Assembly (NCBI GenBank): GCA_964577145.1
Contig: CAZNXM010000003.1
Location: forward strand, 20,900-84,899
DNA length: 64,000 nucleotides
Direction: 5' to 3'
Source of the DNA: MGIIa-K1 sp964577145
Lineage (GTDB): Archaea; Thermoplasmatota; Poseidoniia; Poseidoniales; Poseidoniaceae
Made by a program: the position numbers and the translations under genes
Part shown: positions 35,056 to 44,280 of the stretch, in pieces
How the letters are laid out: the number at the start of each line of letters is the position of its first letter
Numbering within the stretch: position 1 is the first letter of the stretch
Notes under the pieces: generated by a model
What the model saw: only the letters and a program-made list of their open reading frames with translations
Told to the model about the DNA's origin: nothing
Databases searched by the model: none

Positions 35056-36180
35056 ATGTCAGAAAAGCGCGACTACTACGAAGTCCTTGGTGTCAGCAAG
35101 GGTGCCGATGATTCCGAGTTGAAAAAGGCCTTCAGGTCTATGGCTCGAAAGTATCATCCCGACAAAAATGATGCAGCAGATGCTGAGTCAAAATTCAAAG
35201 AAATCCAGGAAGCTTATGCTGTATTATCGGATTCTCAAAAACGCGCAAATTATGACCGCTTCGGACATAATAGCCCGGGCGGAAGTCCGTTTGGTGCAGG
35301 CGGTTTCCAAGGGTTCAATATCAATCTGGATGACATTCTTGGAGGCGATTTCTTTTCCAATATTTTTGGAGGAGGTGCAAGGCGTTCGACAACTCGGCAG
35401 GGAAACGACATTCTCGTTCGACATTCGGTAAGTCTGAAATCTGTATTAGATGGGTCTGAGGAGGAGATTACTCTTGAACTTCCACACCACTGTAGTGACT
35501 GCAGTGGTACAGGCGCCAAGGATGGGGAAGTGAGTGATTGCACAGAATGCGATGGCCAAGGCCGGGTCCGTATTAGGCAACAGATTGGCCCATTTGTGCA
35601 GGATGCGGTTCGAGATTGTCCACAATGCCAAGGCAGCGGTATGTCATCGGCTGCACGTTGCAAAAAATGCGCAGGAGATGGGCTTGACACATCAGAGGAA
35701 ACTTTGCGATTCAACGTCCCAAAGGGAGCAAGTGATGGTACTCGTTTGCGCATGAAAGGCAAGGGTCAGCCTGGCCCCCATGGGAAAGGTGCTTCAGGAG
35801 ATCTATTCATTGAATTGCGAATTGAAGAACACGCTTGGTTTGAGCGTAATGGAATGGATTTAATCATGAGTATTCCAATCGGCTTTAGCGACCTTGCTTT
35901 GGGAACCTCAATCACAATTTCGCACTTTGACGGTAAGGATTTGACAATCAAGGTGCCTGCGGGAAGTAATTCTGGTGATACTACGACAGTTAGTGGCAGA
36001 GGACTCCCAAGTAAACGTGGTTTTGGCCGTGGTGACGTAGTAGTCTTGTTCAAATTACATATGCCAAAGAAATTCGGCAAAGTTGCAAAGAAAGCGCTCG
36101 AAGAACTTAGAGAATCGCTTGATGGCGGTGGCGATATTATCGACCGTATCATCGATGATGCAGAAGATAGGCGTTCGTAA
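35056..36180 (+). CDS. dnaJ: Chaperone DnaJ (Hsp40, type I)
   Basis: 374 residues from the ATG at 35056 (MSEKRDYYEVLGV); the upstream TTG at 34999 adds a non-family leader. The J domain holds the HPD tripeptide at 34-36, which stimulates DnaK ATPase activity. A Gly/Phe-rich linker (PGGSPFGAGGFQGF) follows, then four zinc-binding repeats, CSDCSGTGA, CTECDGQGR, CPQCQGSGM and CKKCAGDGL, and the C-terminal peptide-binding domains (LRFNVPKGASDGTRLRMKGKG). This is the full type I architecture. DnaK and GrpE are not in the window. It is convergent with a secreted protein gene, with no intervening base. Confidence 0.95.
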   Translation: MSEKRDYYEVLGVSKGADDSELKKAFRSMARKYHPDKNDAADAESKFKEIQEAYAVLSDSQKRANYDRFGHNSPGGSPFGAGGFQGFNINLDDILGGDFFSNIFGGGARRSTTRQGNDILVRHSVSLKSVLDGSEEEITLELPHHCSDCSGTGAKDGEVSDCTECDGQGRVRIRQQIGPFVQDAVRDCPQCQGSGMSSAARCKKCAGDGLDTSEETLRFNVPKGASDGTRLRMKGKGQPGPHGKGASGDLFIELRIEEHAWFERNGMDLIMSIPIGFSDLALGTSITISHFDGKDLTIKVPAGSNSGDTTTVSGRGLPSKRGFGRGDVVVLFKLHMPKKFGKVAKKALEELRESLDGGGDIIDRIIDDAEDRRS

Positions 36181-38208
36181 TCACTCTTCTTCAAAGTTTA
36201 CAGTACGTGTAATAATTTGAGTTGGCTTAGCAGCCATAGGTGTACCATTTACAAGTCCTGAAAGATGAATATCCAGTGCATTTCCTCCTCCGGTTAATTC
36301 TACCTTGAGGAAGAAACGAGTACCCTTTGCAAGTGTGTCGATAAATACTTCATGGCCTCGATAAAGTAACCGTGGTTCAACCTTACTAACTTCCCAGTGT
36401 TCACCTTCAGGGGCTTCAAATCTGATTGCTGCGACTTCCCATTCCTCATCTTGTGGGTTGAGGCCGATTAATAGAGGCCAGGCGCCCTTTGATGCCATTC
36501 GGTCGTCCATGGTCCATACTGCGAGGTCAATTCCCGAAGTATGATGTCGGAGAGTTGGTTTTCCCCATGCTTTTAGCGCCTCTTCCCATTCAAGACTAGC
36601 AACTGCACGTAGAGCGCGAGCTAAGTCTTTCTGAACAGGATTTCCACTCTCAAGGCGTTGGCGCAACCACTCTAGCCTATTCTTTGCCGTGGCCATTTCT
36701 GCGGCAAGAATCCGTTCACCTCGCAAGTGAACTAGAAGCCATATTAACGGAAGAAGGAAACTGAAACCAAGAGACCAACGCAACATTACTGCTGCATTTT
36801 CTACTTCATCACTTGCAGGGAACCATGGCTCTTCACCCTCATCGATTACGATGGTATCAACCCGTAGATTCCAGTTTAGTATTTCGGCCCCATCATTTGT
36901 TGCTGCTGAACCATTTACATGTTCGATTATTATGAAATGTGTACCCCTACTAACAGTAAGCGCAGCCTCGATATTACTCATTGAAAACGTGGCTTCAGTT
37001 TCATCGTGAATTTCCCAAGTTCCTTGGTTTACATCGAGAATTGTTACTTTCAAATCTCTTACATCTCCCTCAAGCGTGAGGTCGATTAAATGGATCGACT
37101 CATTCCACCCAGTCGTTTCTATTCGTAAAACATCAATCCAATCACCATTTGACAAAGTCAGTTCACCTTGTACAACCTCTCCATTCATTTCAATATGAGG
37201 CCATGAGGAATTGTCTGAACTAAGACCCATTGGTATTAACGAGGGCGCCTCAAGGCCGGAATTTGCATCTGCATGACTAGTTCGTTGTAGACGACTGGTC
37301 CAATAACAATCACAATTTACAGTTATTTCAATGAGCCCAACATCAGCTTGTGAGAACACCATATCTCCTACATTGTAGGTACTTGATTCTCCCCATGAAT
37401 CACTTTTCAGCAATCGAATACTTGCATTCAAGTTATTGTCAACATCGTCAATTTCTGTGAGAGCTACAATCTCCAACGATTGTATTGGATTGAATAGAGT
37501 GCGAATAGGTACACGGCCAATACCGCTGAGGAATGTTGGATAGTCAACGATTCGTGGAGTGGAAACATCGATGCGATGAACAGTAAGTGACCATAGAGTA
37601 TCGGGAGATTGACTGGTAATTGTAGCCACAATACGTCCTTCCTCAGAAATTGGAATGAATAATGGTTCCATACCATCAATAGATGTATTTGAGGCAGTTG
37701 TGATTTCACCAATCAAAATTTCACTGCCATTTGTTTGGAAATGAAGTTGAATGTCAAGGTCTGAAGAGGCACCCATCAAATTGATGCGATACATTTCACC
37801 GGATTCTACTGGAGTAACAAAGACATCTGCGCTATCATTCGTCATGTCGCCAGTCATTATTGCAACATCACAATTTCCAATGAAGAAATAATCTTGCGGG
37901 CATAATTGCACACTTGTATTTGTGAAATTTTCACCTGGTGCGGGTCGAAGATTTGGTAAGTCTTCCATTGTGGGGAGCACACCTTGGCAATATACTCCAT
38001 GGTCTGCGAATACAGTAGCATTTCCTGCAGTGATATTTACTTCAAAGGAGGTGCCATTTGCGAGTTCCTCTCCATTATTGCTAATATTGGCTTCACCGGT
38101 GCAGTCGAGCCAAGCTCGACCATCAACGACAGCATAGGTGAACGAGTATGCACTAGCCCCTTGTGCGATAAACATCACAACCAAAATGCCGACCAATACC
38201 CTGCGCAT
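36181..38208 (-). CDS. Secreted protein with membrane anchor and cytoplasmic domain, unknown function
   Basis: 675 residues. Signal peptide (RVLVGILVVMFIAQGASA), then ~450 extracellular residues with many sequons and beta-rich, pre-peptidase-like segments (for example DMTNDSADVFVTPVESGEMYRINLMGASSDLDIQLHF, broken here across a typical PPC-like pattern). One membrane helix at about 478-496 (LRWSLGFSFLLPLIWLLVHL) is followed by a ~180-residue cytoplasmic part with a basic coiled-coil (AAEMATAKNRLEWLRQRLES) and a beta-rich end. No enzymatic motif was found. It ends flush against dnaJ on the other strand. Confidence 0.8.
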   Translation of the reverse strand: MRRVLVGILVVMFIAQGASAYSFTYAVVDGRAWLDCTGEANISNNGEELANGTSFEVNITAGNATVFADHGVYCQGVLPTMEDLPNLRPAPGENFTNTSVQLCPQDYFFIGNCDVAIMTGDMTNDSADVFVTPVESGEMYRINLMGASSDLDIQLHFQTNGSEILIGEITTASNTSIDGMEPLFIPISEEGRIVATITSQSPDTLWSLTVHRIDVSTPRIVDYPTFLSGIGRVPIRTLFNPIQSLEIVALTEIDDVDNNLNASIRLLKSDSWGESSTYNVGDMVFSQADVGLIEITVNCDCYWTSRLQRTSHADANSGLEAPSLIPMGLSSDNSSWPHIEMNGEVVQGELTLSNGDWIDVLRIETTGWNESIHLIDLTLEGDVRDLKVTILDVNQGTWEIHDETEATFSMSNIEAALTVSRGTHFIIIEHVNGSAATNDGAEILNWNLRVDTIVIDEGEEPWFPASDEVENAAVMLRWSLGFSFLLPLIWLLVHLRGERILAAEMATAKNRLEWLRQRLESGNPVQKDLARALRAVASLEWEEALKAWGKPTLRHHTSGIDLAVWTMDDRMASKGAWPLLIGLNPQDEEWEVAAIRFEAPEGEHWEVSKVEPRLLYRGHEVFIDTLAKGTRFFLKVELTGGGNALDIHLSGLVNGTPMAAKPTQIITRTVNFEEE

Positions 38209-38274
38209 GTCATACTCTCGTACACTTCTCCTCCTTCAAATCATTCAAGACAGGCGCACACACGGGCATGATAC

Positions 38275-40017
38275 ATGCAGGCGCTAGGGCGTTCCGTAAT
38301 AGCACGTCAAAGGATGGCGCGCCTATGGGGCTTAGGAGATAGGAGCGAACCTTCTTCCTTCACTCCAGGATTAGTCCTGATGGATGGAGATGATGCTCCA
38401 GTTTCTATTGCCCCATTCACCACTTCAAAGAATGAAGGTATTCCTGCAATAATAAAACTCGAAGCCAGAGCTGCTTTTGCTCCATGGGAGGGCTCAGACT
38501 TCTCACCAATACTCAGTGCTTCTATCGGACATGTACTTCCACCTTCTCTCGATGAGGCAGATGCTGGAGAATCAGCAGAGAAGGGATTGCTATTGCCTGT
38601 TTCTTGGCAGGCAATGTGCCACGATCAAGAACTCTTTGAAACAGAAATCCAACCCCATGTTGTAGTCTTGACTGATGCTCTTCAATTAGCTGGTCGTCCC
38701 GGCCGTCTTGTAGAAGCAATCGATGTAATCAAGCGTAGATTTCCTGGTGCCCTTTTGTGGTGTCCAGGTATTGGTGGGCCGGATAATTGCGCGGTTTATT
38801 CATGGTTTGGAGTTGACCTTTTCGATACAACACGGACACAACAAGCCGAGGCATTTGGAGCGGTGTTAACTGGCGAAGGTCCACGCTTGAGTGAACCTAC
38901 AGTAGAAGACGATGTAGACCATTGGTCTTTAGCAATCGCAGAGGTGCGTAGGGCGATAAGGGATGGAAACCTCCGGGAATTAGCAATGAAAAAATCGCTA
39001 TCGAGTCCACGCTTGGTAGAGCATATGCGAAAGCATGACCAATTAATGTCACAAAAGAATGGCTTTCTTAATCAAATCGTGACCGAAGGCACAACCTTGA
39101 GGATCCACTCTAGCGATTCCCATGATGACCCAATCATCACCGATTGGGTTCGATTCATGACCGAATCTTACTCCCGCCCGGAAGGGGTAGATGATGTGCT
39201 GGTTCTATTACCGTGCTCGGCCAGAAAACCATATTCATTTTCGCGCTCGCATAGAGCATTTAGAAGAGCACTTGGACATAATTCCGCCCATGAAGTGATG
39301 GTGACATCACCGCTTGGACTTGTGCCAAGAGATCTAGAAGAATGCTGGCCTGCTGGCCATTATGATATCCCTGTAACAGGTGATTGGGGCGATGATGAAC
39401 TAAAACGTGTTCGGGCAATGCTTGATGCACTCGTGAGCAATAATGGCTATCGAGTAATAATCAATCACAGTGGGATGGAATATCAAAACGACTCATGTGA
39501 AATAGTTGAGACTAGACAAGGTGACTCAGCAACATATCATGATTCATTGAAGCGCCTTGGTGAAGCTGTACTCGAGCATGTGCGCATCAAGAAGCGTCGT
39601 GGCGAGGAGATCAATATCGCCAATTTCCGTTCTGTAGCCCGATTCCACAATCTCAACGATAATTGGCTTGAAGGAGTCAAAATAGGTGGGCGTTTCCCTA
39701 GGTGGAAGATTAATCTCAATGGCGAACAAATTGCAATGTGGGCGCCTGAAAGAGGTGGATTTTCATTAGCAAAGGCTTCGATACCGCTCCTCGATAAGCA
39801 TGATTCCTTGCCTCGGGTCCACCTCAAGCCGGATATCAAGTGGAAAGGAGACCTCAACTTATCCATTCTCGAATCATGGCCGGAGACCATACGTTCCGGT
39901 CAGGACTTATTGGTGGTGCAAGACGGCGCAGTTGTTGGAATTGGTCGTGCAACAGCTCCTGCTTGGGAGTGGCCAGCAACCCCGGGTAGGCTTGGAAAGA
40001 TGCATCAAAGGCTGTGA
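38275..40017 (+). CDS. arcS: Archaeosine synthase (ArcS/TgtA2-like)
   Basis: 580 residues, the usual length of ArcS. The N-terminal ~240 residues resemble a TGT-type TIM barrel (VVVLTDALQLAGRPGRLVEAI ... LLWCPGIGGPDN). The core motif LLPCSARKPYSFSRSHRAF (about 310-328) is the PCSxxKPYxxSxSH signature of ArcS, whose Cys/Lys/Ser/His residues act in converting preQ0 at tRNA position 15 towards archaeosine. The last ~80 residues form a PUA RNA-binding domain (IRSGQDLLVVQDGAVVGIGRATA). It lies just upstream of rps15. The tgt gene itself is not in the window. A short CCCC-GTA-GGGG hairpin follows the stop codon. Confidence 0.88.
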   Translation: MQALGRSVIARQRMARLWGLGDRSEPSSFTPGLVLMDGDDAPVSIAPFTTSKNEGIPAIIKLEARAAFAPWEGSDFSPILSASIGHVLPPSLDEADAGESAEKGLLLPVSWQAMCHDQELFETEIQPHVVVLTDALQLAGRPGRLVEAIDVIKRRFPGALLWCPGIGGPDNCAVYSWFGVDLFDTTRTQQAEAFGAVLTGEGPRLSEPTVEDDVDHWSLAIAEVRRAIRDGNLRELAMKKSLSSPRLVEHMRKHDQLMSQKNGFLNQIVTEGTTLRIHSSDSHDDPIITDWVRFMTESYSRPEGVDDVLVLLPCSARKPYSFSRSHRAFRRALGHNSAHEVMVTSPLGLVPRDLEECWPAGHYDIPVTGDWGDDELKRVRAMLDALVSNNGYRVIINHSGMEYQNDSCEIVETRQGDSATYHDSLKRLGEAVLEHVRIKKRRGEEINIANFRSVARFHNLNDNWLEGVKIGGRFPRWKINLNGEQIAMWAPERGGFSLAKASIPLLDKHDSLPRVHLKPDIKWKGDLNLSILESWPETIRSGQDLLVVQDGAVVGIGRATAPAWEWPATPGRLGKMHQRL

Positions 40018-40018
40018 T

Positions 40019-40031
40019 TCCCCGTAGGGGA
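40019..40031 (+). terminator. Short hairpin after arcS
   Basis: TCCCC-GTA-GGGGA begins two bases after the arcS stop codon. The stem is only 5 bp and no T-run follows, so it is a weak terminator candidate or an mRNA end-stabilising hairpin. Confidence 0.25.
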
Positions 40032-40090
40032 GATGGCCGCAGCGGTTAAGAATGGGTTACAGGTCGGCGGAATGCTCGGAGGCACCTCAC

Positions 40091-40546
40091 ATGGCACGAA
40101 TGTACGCTGGCAGCAAAGGTAAGTCTGGTTCCACAAAACCACACACAGGTGTAGCGCCAGAGTGGTCTAACGCAGATGCATCCGCTATTAATTCTCTAAT
40201 CATTGAACTCGGTAAGTCTGGACATACCAGTGCACAGATCGGTACCATCCTTCGTGACCAGCACGCAGTTCCTGATGTTCGAACTGTTCTGGGCAAGAGG
40301 GTTTCCGCAGTTCTTTCGGAAAACGAAATCGGTGGTTCTTACCCTGAAGACATGATGAACCTCATGCGCAAGGCAGTCAGTATCATTGAGCACCTTGGTT
40401 CCAACCGCAAGGATTTGCATAACAAGCGAGCCCTTGAGTTGATTGAAGCAAAAATCCGCAGACTCGCAAAGTACTACATCTCCGAGGGTCGTTTAGACTC
40501 CGAGTGGAAGTACAAGCGTGACCAACTCCGCCTGATGGTAGAGTGA
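40091..40546 (+). CDS. rps15: Small ribosomal subunit protein uS15 (archaeal type)
   Basis: 151 residues, typical of the archaeal/eukaryotic long form with an N-terminal extension (MARMYAGSKGKSGS). The core contains IGTILRDQHAVPDVR, and the signature HLGSNRKDLHNKRALELIEAKIRRLAKYY binds 16S rRNA in the central domain of the small subunit. The ATG at 40091 is chosen because GGAGG (40078-40082) lies eight bases upstream and the family starts here. In many archaea this gene is followed by a DHH/RecJ-type gene, and the next gene here fits that order. Confidence 0.95.
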   Translation: MARMYAGSKGKSGSTKPHTGVAPEWSNADASAINSLIIELGKSGHTSAQIGTILRDQHAVPDVRTVLGKRVSAVLSENEIGGSYPEDMMNLMRKAVSIIEHLGSNRKDLHNKRALELIEAKIRRLAKYYISEGRLDSEWKYKRDQLRLMVE

Positions 40547-40600
40547 TGGCTCCGCACAACTTGATGAACTACCGGCCGCGAGTGGTCGGACGGTGAGTGG

Positions 40601-41494
40601 TTGCACGACCTGCTTCAGACATCCTTATTTCTGGACCTCAAAGAAGGTCTGCTCGCCATTATCAATCGCATCAAAGAGGCGAAAATCATCCAAATTGTTT
40701 CGCCAGCGGATATGGAAGGCGTACTCGCTCTTTCACAATTAGAAGCCGCACTATTGGACGTTTCAATTCCATATCGTCGCCGCCTACAGCCACCGCGGCG
40801 GCATGTACCGAGAGATGAGGTCCCACCATTGCCTGAAGGAGATGGACTGACAATCCATATCGATCCATTCGAAGAGGCACAAAACTCCATGTTGATGGAA
40901 GATGGTGTCATCCATATACATCCTATACAGGTTGAAGTAGAATTTGAATCCTCATCACGTTCTCACCATGGAGCATTGGATTGCGTAGCTATTTGTGGAA
41001 CGATTGCTGCAATTATCGCTCCAGATGGTGCACGTGTGAGAAAGCAACGAGCAATGGTACTAGCCGGTACTTGGCTCTCAAATAGGATGGAATCTAATTA
41101 CGACCCAGTAATGTCGTTACTACGGGACCATTTAGATTCAGAAGGGTCAATTGATGTTCGTCCTTTACCTGAAGTATCCTCGCCAGCACCTGACATGATT
41201 CCCGGGCTTTCAGCAGGTATGCTGAAACGATTGTGCAGAAGTTGGGTGGGTATGGATTTTGAAGAGAGGGCAGGTGCAATTAGCGAATTGGTATTGCCTT
41301 GTCTGAAGGAAGAGGGATTGTCTACAATGCGTATCGAGGAGTTAATTTGGCATCGGGCAATTGTACCAGGGCATGATGTTGACATTGCTAGTCAATTACA
41401 TTTAGCGCTTGAAGGGTGGCCAGAAGAGTCTGATGCTTCAAGGGTTCACGCGAGTGGTATTGCTGATAATCTAATCAAGCAAGGTCATCTCTAA
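40601..41494 (+). CDS. Degenerate RecJ/Cdc45-like (DHH-family) protein
   Basis: 297 residues, TTG start; an in-frame stop at 40562 rules out a longer 5' end, and GGTGAG lies just before. Residues 30-50 (IIQIVSPADMEGVLALSQLE) align with the first DHH motif S-H-x-D-A-D-G of RecJ-family phosphoesterases, but the His is Pro, and the second Asp is Glu. The later part (HHGALDCVAICGTIAAIIA) is compatible with the same fold. Loss of metal ligands suggests a structural role, as in eukaryotic Cdc45, which is an inactive RecJ relative in the replicative helicase complex. The assignment leans on gene order (after rps15) and on one weak motif, so it needs a profile search. Confidence 0.5.
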   Translation: MHDLLQTSLFLDLKEGLLAIINRIKEAKIIQIVSPADMEGVLALSQLEAALLDVSIPYRRRLQPPRRHVPRDEVPPLPEGDGLTIHIDPFEEAQNSMLMEDGVIHIHPIQVEVEFESSSRSHHGALDCVAICGTIAAIIAPDGARVRKQRAMVLAGTWLSNRMESNYDPVMSLLRDHLDSEGSIDVRPLPEVSSPAPDMIPGLSAGMLKRLCRSWVGMDFEERAGAISELVLPCLKEEGLSTMRIEELIWHRAIVPGHDVDIASQLHLALEGWPEESDASRVHASGIADNLIKQGHL

Positions 41495-43515
41495 TCGACA
41501 ATTTTGAGGACTCTGCCACACCCACCACATGGCATTCTGAATGGACGAGTATCAGTGGTCACTGGATTTGCTGTGCTGCATGCGGGGCAATCAATAAGTG
41601 GGAACGTTGGAAGATTTTCTCCAGGAGCCTTACGCCGTTTCGGACTGGCAAAGGCGGTAATTATCCACATAATCACCGTACTACAAGCAATTGCCCCCAC
41701 AGTGAATGGTGGGTATGAATACCATAGAGTTATCAAAACAAATGGCACAAGTATCAATTCTATCCACAGCGCGTTTCTACGCTTTTCCTTGGTGATATTG
41801 AGTGCAAGCCAGAAACCTCCGCCAAGTAGAATTAGAGTGATTAGATTCAGTGAAAGAGGTGCATTGAGAATATTTGTCGAAGGCAATGCAGTCAGTCTAA
41901 ATGTAGTCGAGGGGTCGAGTCCACTTTGAATAATTTCAATCGATTCACCAGATAATCCCCTCCGGTGTGAAAGAGATGATTCGAAGTTTTCATCATCTGA
42001 TTTTAGTTCAGCACCTGTTAGGCTGGACATCAAATCGGTATCGATTTTGATAATTAGGTCGAAGCTTGACCAGATAGGAGTTGGCTGAGGTATCAGAAAC
42101 TGTCGCAATAGAGTATTCACGCTATCTTTCTCAGCAATTTCCTTCGTCTTTATTGTGAGAGTTAGAGGGTGTGGAGTGACTTTGTACTCGCCATGTAATT
42201 CAACCTCGAAAGAGAGCTCAATCAAATCAGTAACATCATTCCCAAGCAATTCTTCTATCTCGATGGCCATTCCATCATTCATATATGTCATTGCAAGATT
42301 GACCATTTGATGTTCAAATTCGTTAATTTCCACTTCATCAATAACGCGATTTCTACGCAGGTCATCATCGACTGCTCCGGCGCGGAATATTCTCAAGGGT
42401 TGCGATAATGCAGGGTCTTCATTGCCTATATTATCAAGGCCCCAACGCATCCAATATGCGATTTCCCCATCGATGGCTAGAGTAGTGACCCTATCGATTA
42501 CCATCTTGTCCTTTTCTTCATACACATCCATCTTAATCTGGACAGCAAGAGGTGAGCCGCTACCATCGGACCTCAGTGGTTCTTCATCTGGGTAGAATAC
42601 ACCTCCTCCTCCTGAGCCATCATCTTGTGGATAAATTGTGAATTCTGCAGTTCCCGACATTGTTGGTGTTCCTGATTGAACTTGAATGGATGCTTCAACT
42701 GTGATATTTTGCTCTCCACCATCTGCTGCGGCCCAAGTCCATGTGAGGCGAACATATTCCCCACTCCTAGTCTGTATTGGATCACCATTCAATGCAGCAT
42801 TATTTACTCGTACCTCGATACTATTTGCATATGCTCCAACCGATGTACCCCAAGGCGATGCAATCACTAATGAGACATGTGTGTCCAATCCTTCAACAAC
42901 AGGTTCCTCAATCGTCAAATCTACAAGCGGTATATTTGCACTAATTGTACTATCGTCATCACTTGTCCCCCATCTGAAGAACAATCCAGCGTCACCACCA
43001 GGAACACTGAACACAACCGTTTGTGCCTTCAGTGTAACAGTAATACTGCTCGAGCCTGAAATCGAACCCGAATCTACAGGAATGGAAATTGAGAGAACAC
43101 TTGCTCCGGCTGGAAGGAACGAGTTACCTGCATCTGTTGAACCCGTATGAGTTTCTCCTCCAATCATGACATCTACCGAGGCGTTTATTTGGGCTCCACC
43201 GGCATTTTTGACTTCATATTGAATCTCAAATTCCCAAGTTGATGAGGGGAATTCACCTGGCCACGCGGGGGCAATGCTCCACTCAGCGAGCGTTTGCTCT
43301 TGAGCCACAGCATCGTTAATCGCTACCTCTTCGACTTCAGTGCCTAACTCCGCATCAAATGGGGTCATCATCCCTGCATTTGCTGGTCCAAGTAGGTGGA
43401 GTTCTATCGCATTTGAATCGCAGCAAACAGTTTGTGATTCTGCACTTACAGTATCCATAGGCAATGAGGATAACAGCAAGATAAGGCAGAGTATTGCTGG
43501 CTGTATGAAGCGCAT
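41491..43515 (-). CDS. Secreted/membrane protein with three C-terminal helices and a zinc ribbon
   Basis: About 674 residues from ATG 43515 (MRFIQPAILCLILLLSSLPM), which gives a signal peptide; the open frame reaches 43551 without added meaning. The extracellular part (~510 residues) begins near Cys-Cys (TVCCDSN) and contains beta-sandwich and Gly-rich (DDGSGGGGVFYPDEE) segments. Three hydrophobic segments follow (LNLITLILLGGGFWLAL, LWIELILVPFVLITLWY, GAIACSTVIMWIITAF). The C-terminus is a zinc ribbon, C-P-A-C ... C-G-G-C-G, on the cytoplasmic side. It overlaps the stop of the RecJ-like gene by four bases. Unknown function. Confidence 0.75.
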   Translation of the reverse strand: MRFIQPAILCLILLLSSLPMDTVSAESQTVCCDSNAIELHLLGPANAGMMTPFDAELGTEVEEVAINDAVAQEQTLAEWSIAPAWPGEFPSSTWEFEIQYEVKNAGGAQINASVDVMIGGETHTGSTDAGNSFLPAGASVLSISIPVDSGSISGSSSITVTLKAQTVVFSVPGGDAGLFFRWGTSDDDSTISANIPLVDLTIEEPVVEGLDTHVSLVIASPWGTSVGAYANSIEVRVNNAALNGDPIQTRSGEYVRLTWTWAAADGGEQNITVEASIQVQSGTPTMSGTAEFTIYPQDDGSGGGGVFYPDEEPLRSDGSGSPLAVQIKMDVYEEKDKMVIDRVTTLAIDGEIAYWMRWGLDNIGNEDPALSQPLRIFRAGAVDDDLRRNRVIDEVEINEFEHQMVNLAMTYMNDGMAIEIEELLGNDVTDLIELSFEVELHGEYKVTPHPLTLTIKTKEIAEKDSVNTLLRQFLIPQPTPIWSSFDLIIKIDTDLMSSLTGAELKSDDENFESSLSHRRGLSGESIEIIQSGLDPSTTFRLTALPSTNILNAPLSLNLITLILLGGGFWLALNITKEKRRNALWIELILVPFVLITLWYSYPPFTVGAIACSTVIMWIITAFASPKRRKAPGENLPTFPLIDCPACSTANPVTTDTRPFRMPCGGCGRVLKIVD

Positions 43516-43587
43516 ATACTGCTCACCTGAAGGACTGTGCTGCCAATGCACTATTCAACACTGTGGGCACATTGGCCCCGAAAACGC

Positions 43588-43938
43588 TCAAAGCGCCTTC
43601 TCTAGCAATGTGCCGAGTTCTTTCTCAAATAATCCGACAAGAGCTTCTCCGACTTCACCTTGGAGGTCATCGGGTAGCATCCTCAGACCAAGTCTTGCAG
43701 CGGCGCGACTTGCTTTTAATTCTGCATAAACCGAGCGAGCCTTCGCTTGGAAATAATATGATACAGCATCTTTAATTTCAGCCTTGAGGTCTTCATCCGC
43801 ATCGACCTTTGCACGAATATGGTTCTTTAATTCATCCTTGACCAAATCTCTGAAGGCCTCTAGGACCAAATCTTCAGTTGCCATCAGGTCTTTGACCTGA
43901 GCACCGAGGTTTCCTGTGAGAAGACGTTCAATCGCCAT
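43588..43938 (-). CDS. Small helical protein, unknown function
   Basis: 116 residues, nearly all helical and charged (VLEAFRDLVKDELKNHIRAKVDADEDLKAEIKDAVSYYFQ), without signal or membrane segments. The open frame, the ATG and the amphipathic pattern argue for a real gene. I do not recognise a family. It lies 72 bases upstream of a membrane-protein gene on the same strand and is divergent from the CBS-like fragment. Confidence 0.65.
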   Translation of the reverse strand: MAIERLLTGNLGAQVKDLMATEDLVLEAFRDLVKDELKNHIRAKVDADEDLKAEIKDAVSYYFQAKARSVYAELKASRAAARLGLRMLPDDLQGEVGEALVGLFEKELGTLLEKAL

Positions 43939-44013
43939 GATTTCCGGTTGCGGTCACCACTCTTGAACCCATCTGTGGCGAGGATTCATCAACCAGAGCG
44001 CTCAGTCACAAAC

Positions 44014-44280
44014 ATGGAGTTCTCATCAATCGGTGCTGAAGATTCAATCGAAGAGGCACGTTCACGTCTGGAATCGTGCGATGCTCTTATTGTATGGGGT
44101 GCTGAAATAATGGTTGGAGTATTGACTGAGGAACACCTTGAGAGAAAGGGGTCTTGCGGACAAGTTTGCGAACTGGATATTTTGATAGATCCCGACCCAG
44201 TAAAGGCAGCAACATGGCGCCCAGCATACGTTATCATCACCGAGGATGGCGAACCAGTTATTCTCAGTCGTGGACCATGA
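44014..44280 (+). CDS. Small CBS-like protein
   Basis: 88 residues from ATG 44014. The start MEFSSIGAEDSIEEARSRLESCDALIVWG...VGVLTEEHLE follows the pattern of one CBS motif (VxxxxSIxEAxxxLxxxxxxxLxVVxxxxxVGVLTxxDL). Only one such half-domain fits, followed by a Cys-containing stretch and a short tail. CBS pairs normally bind adenosyl ligands, so this one would need to dimerise. Its 3' end overlaps the convergent gltX by 17 bases. The upstream frame to 43948 is not needed. Confidence 0.55.
   Translation: MEFSSIGAEDSIEEARSRLESCDALIVWGAEIMVGVLTEEHLERKGSCGQVCELDILIDPDPVKAATWRPAYVIITEDGEPVILSRGP

Noticed and set aside
40018..40090. Possible tRNA or small RNA between arcS and rps15
   Set aside because: GC-rich with a short hairpin, but no cloverleaf, T-loop GTTCRAAYC or CCA-stem pairing could be built.
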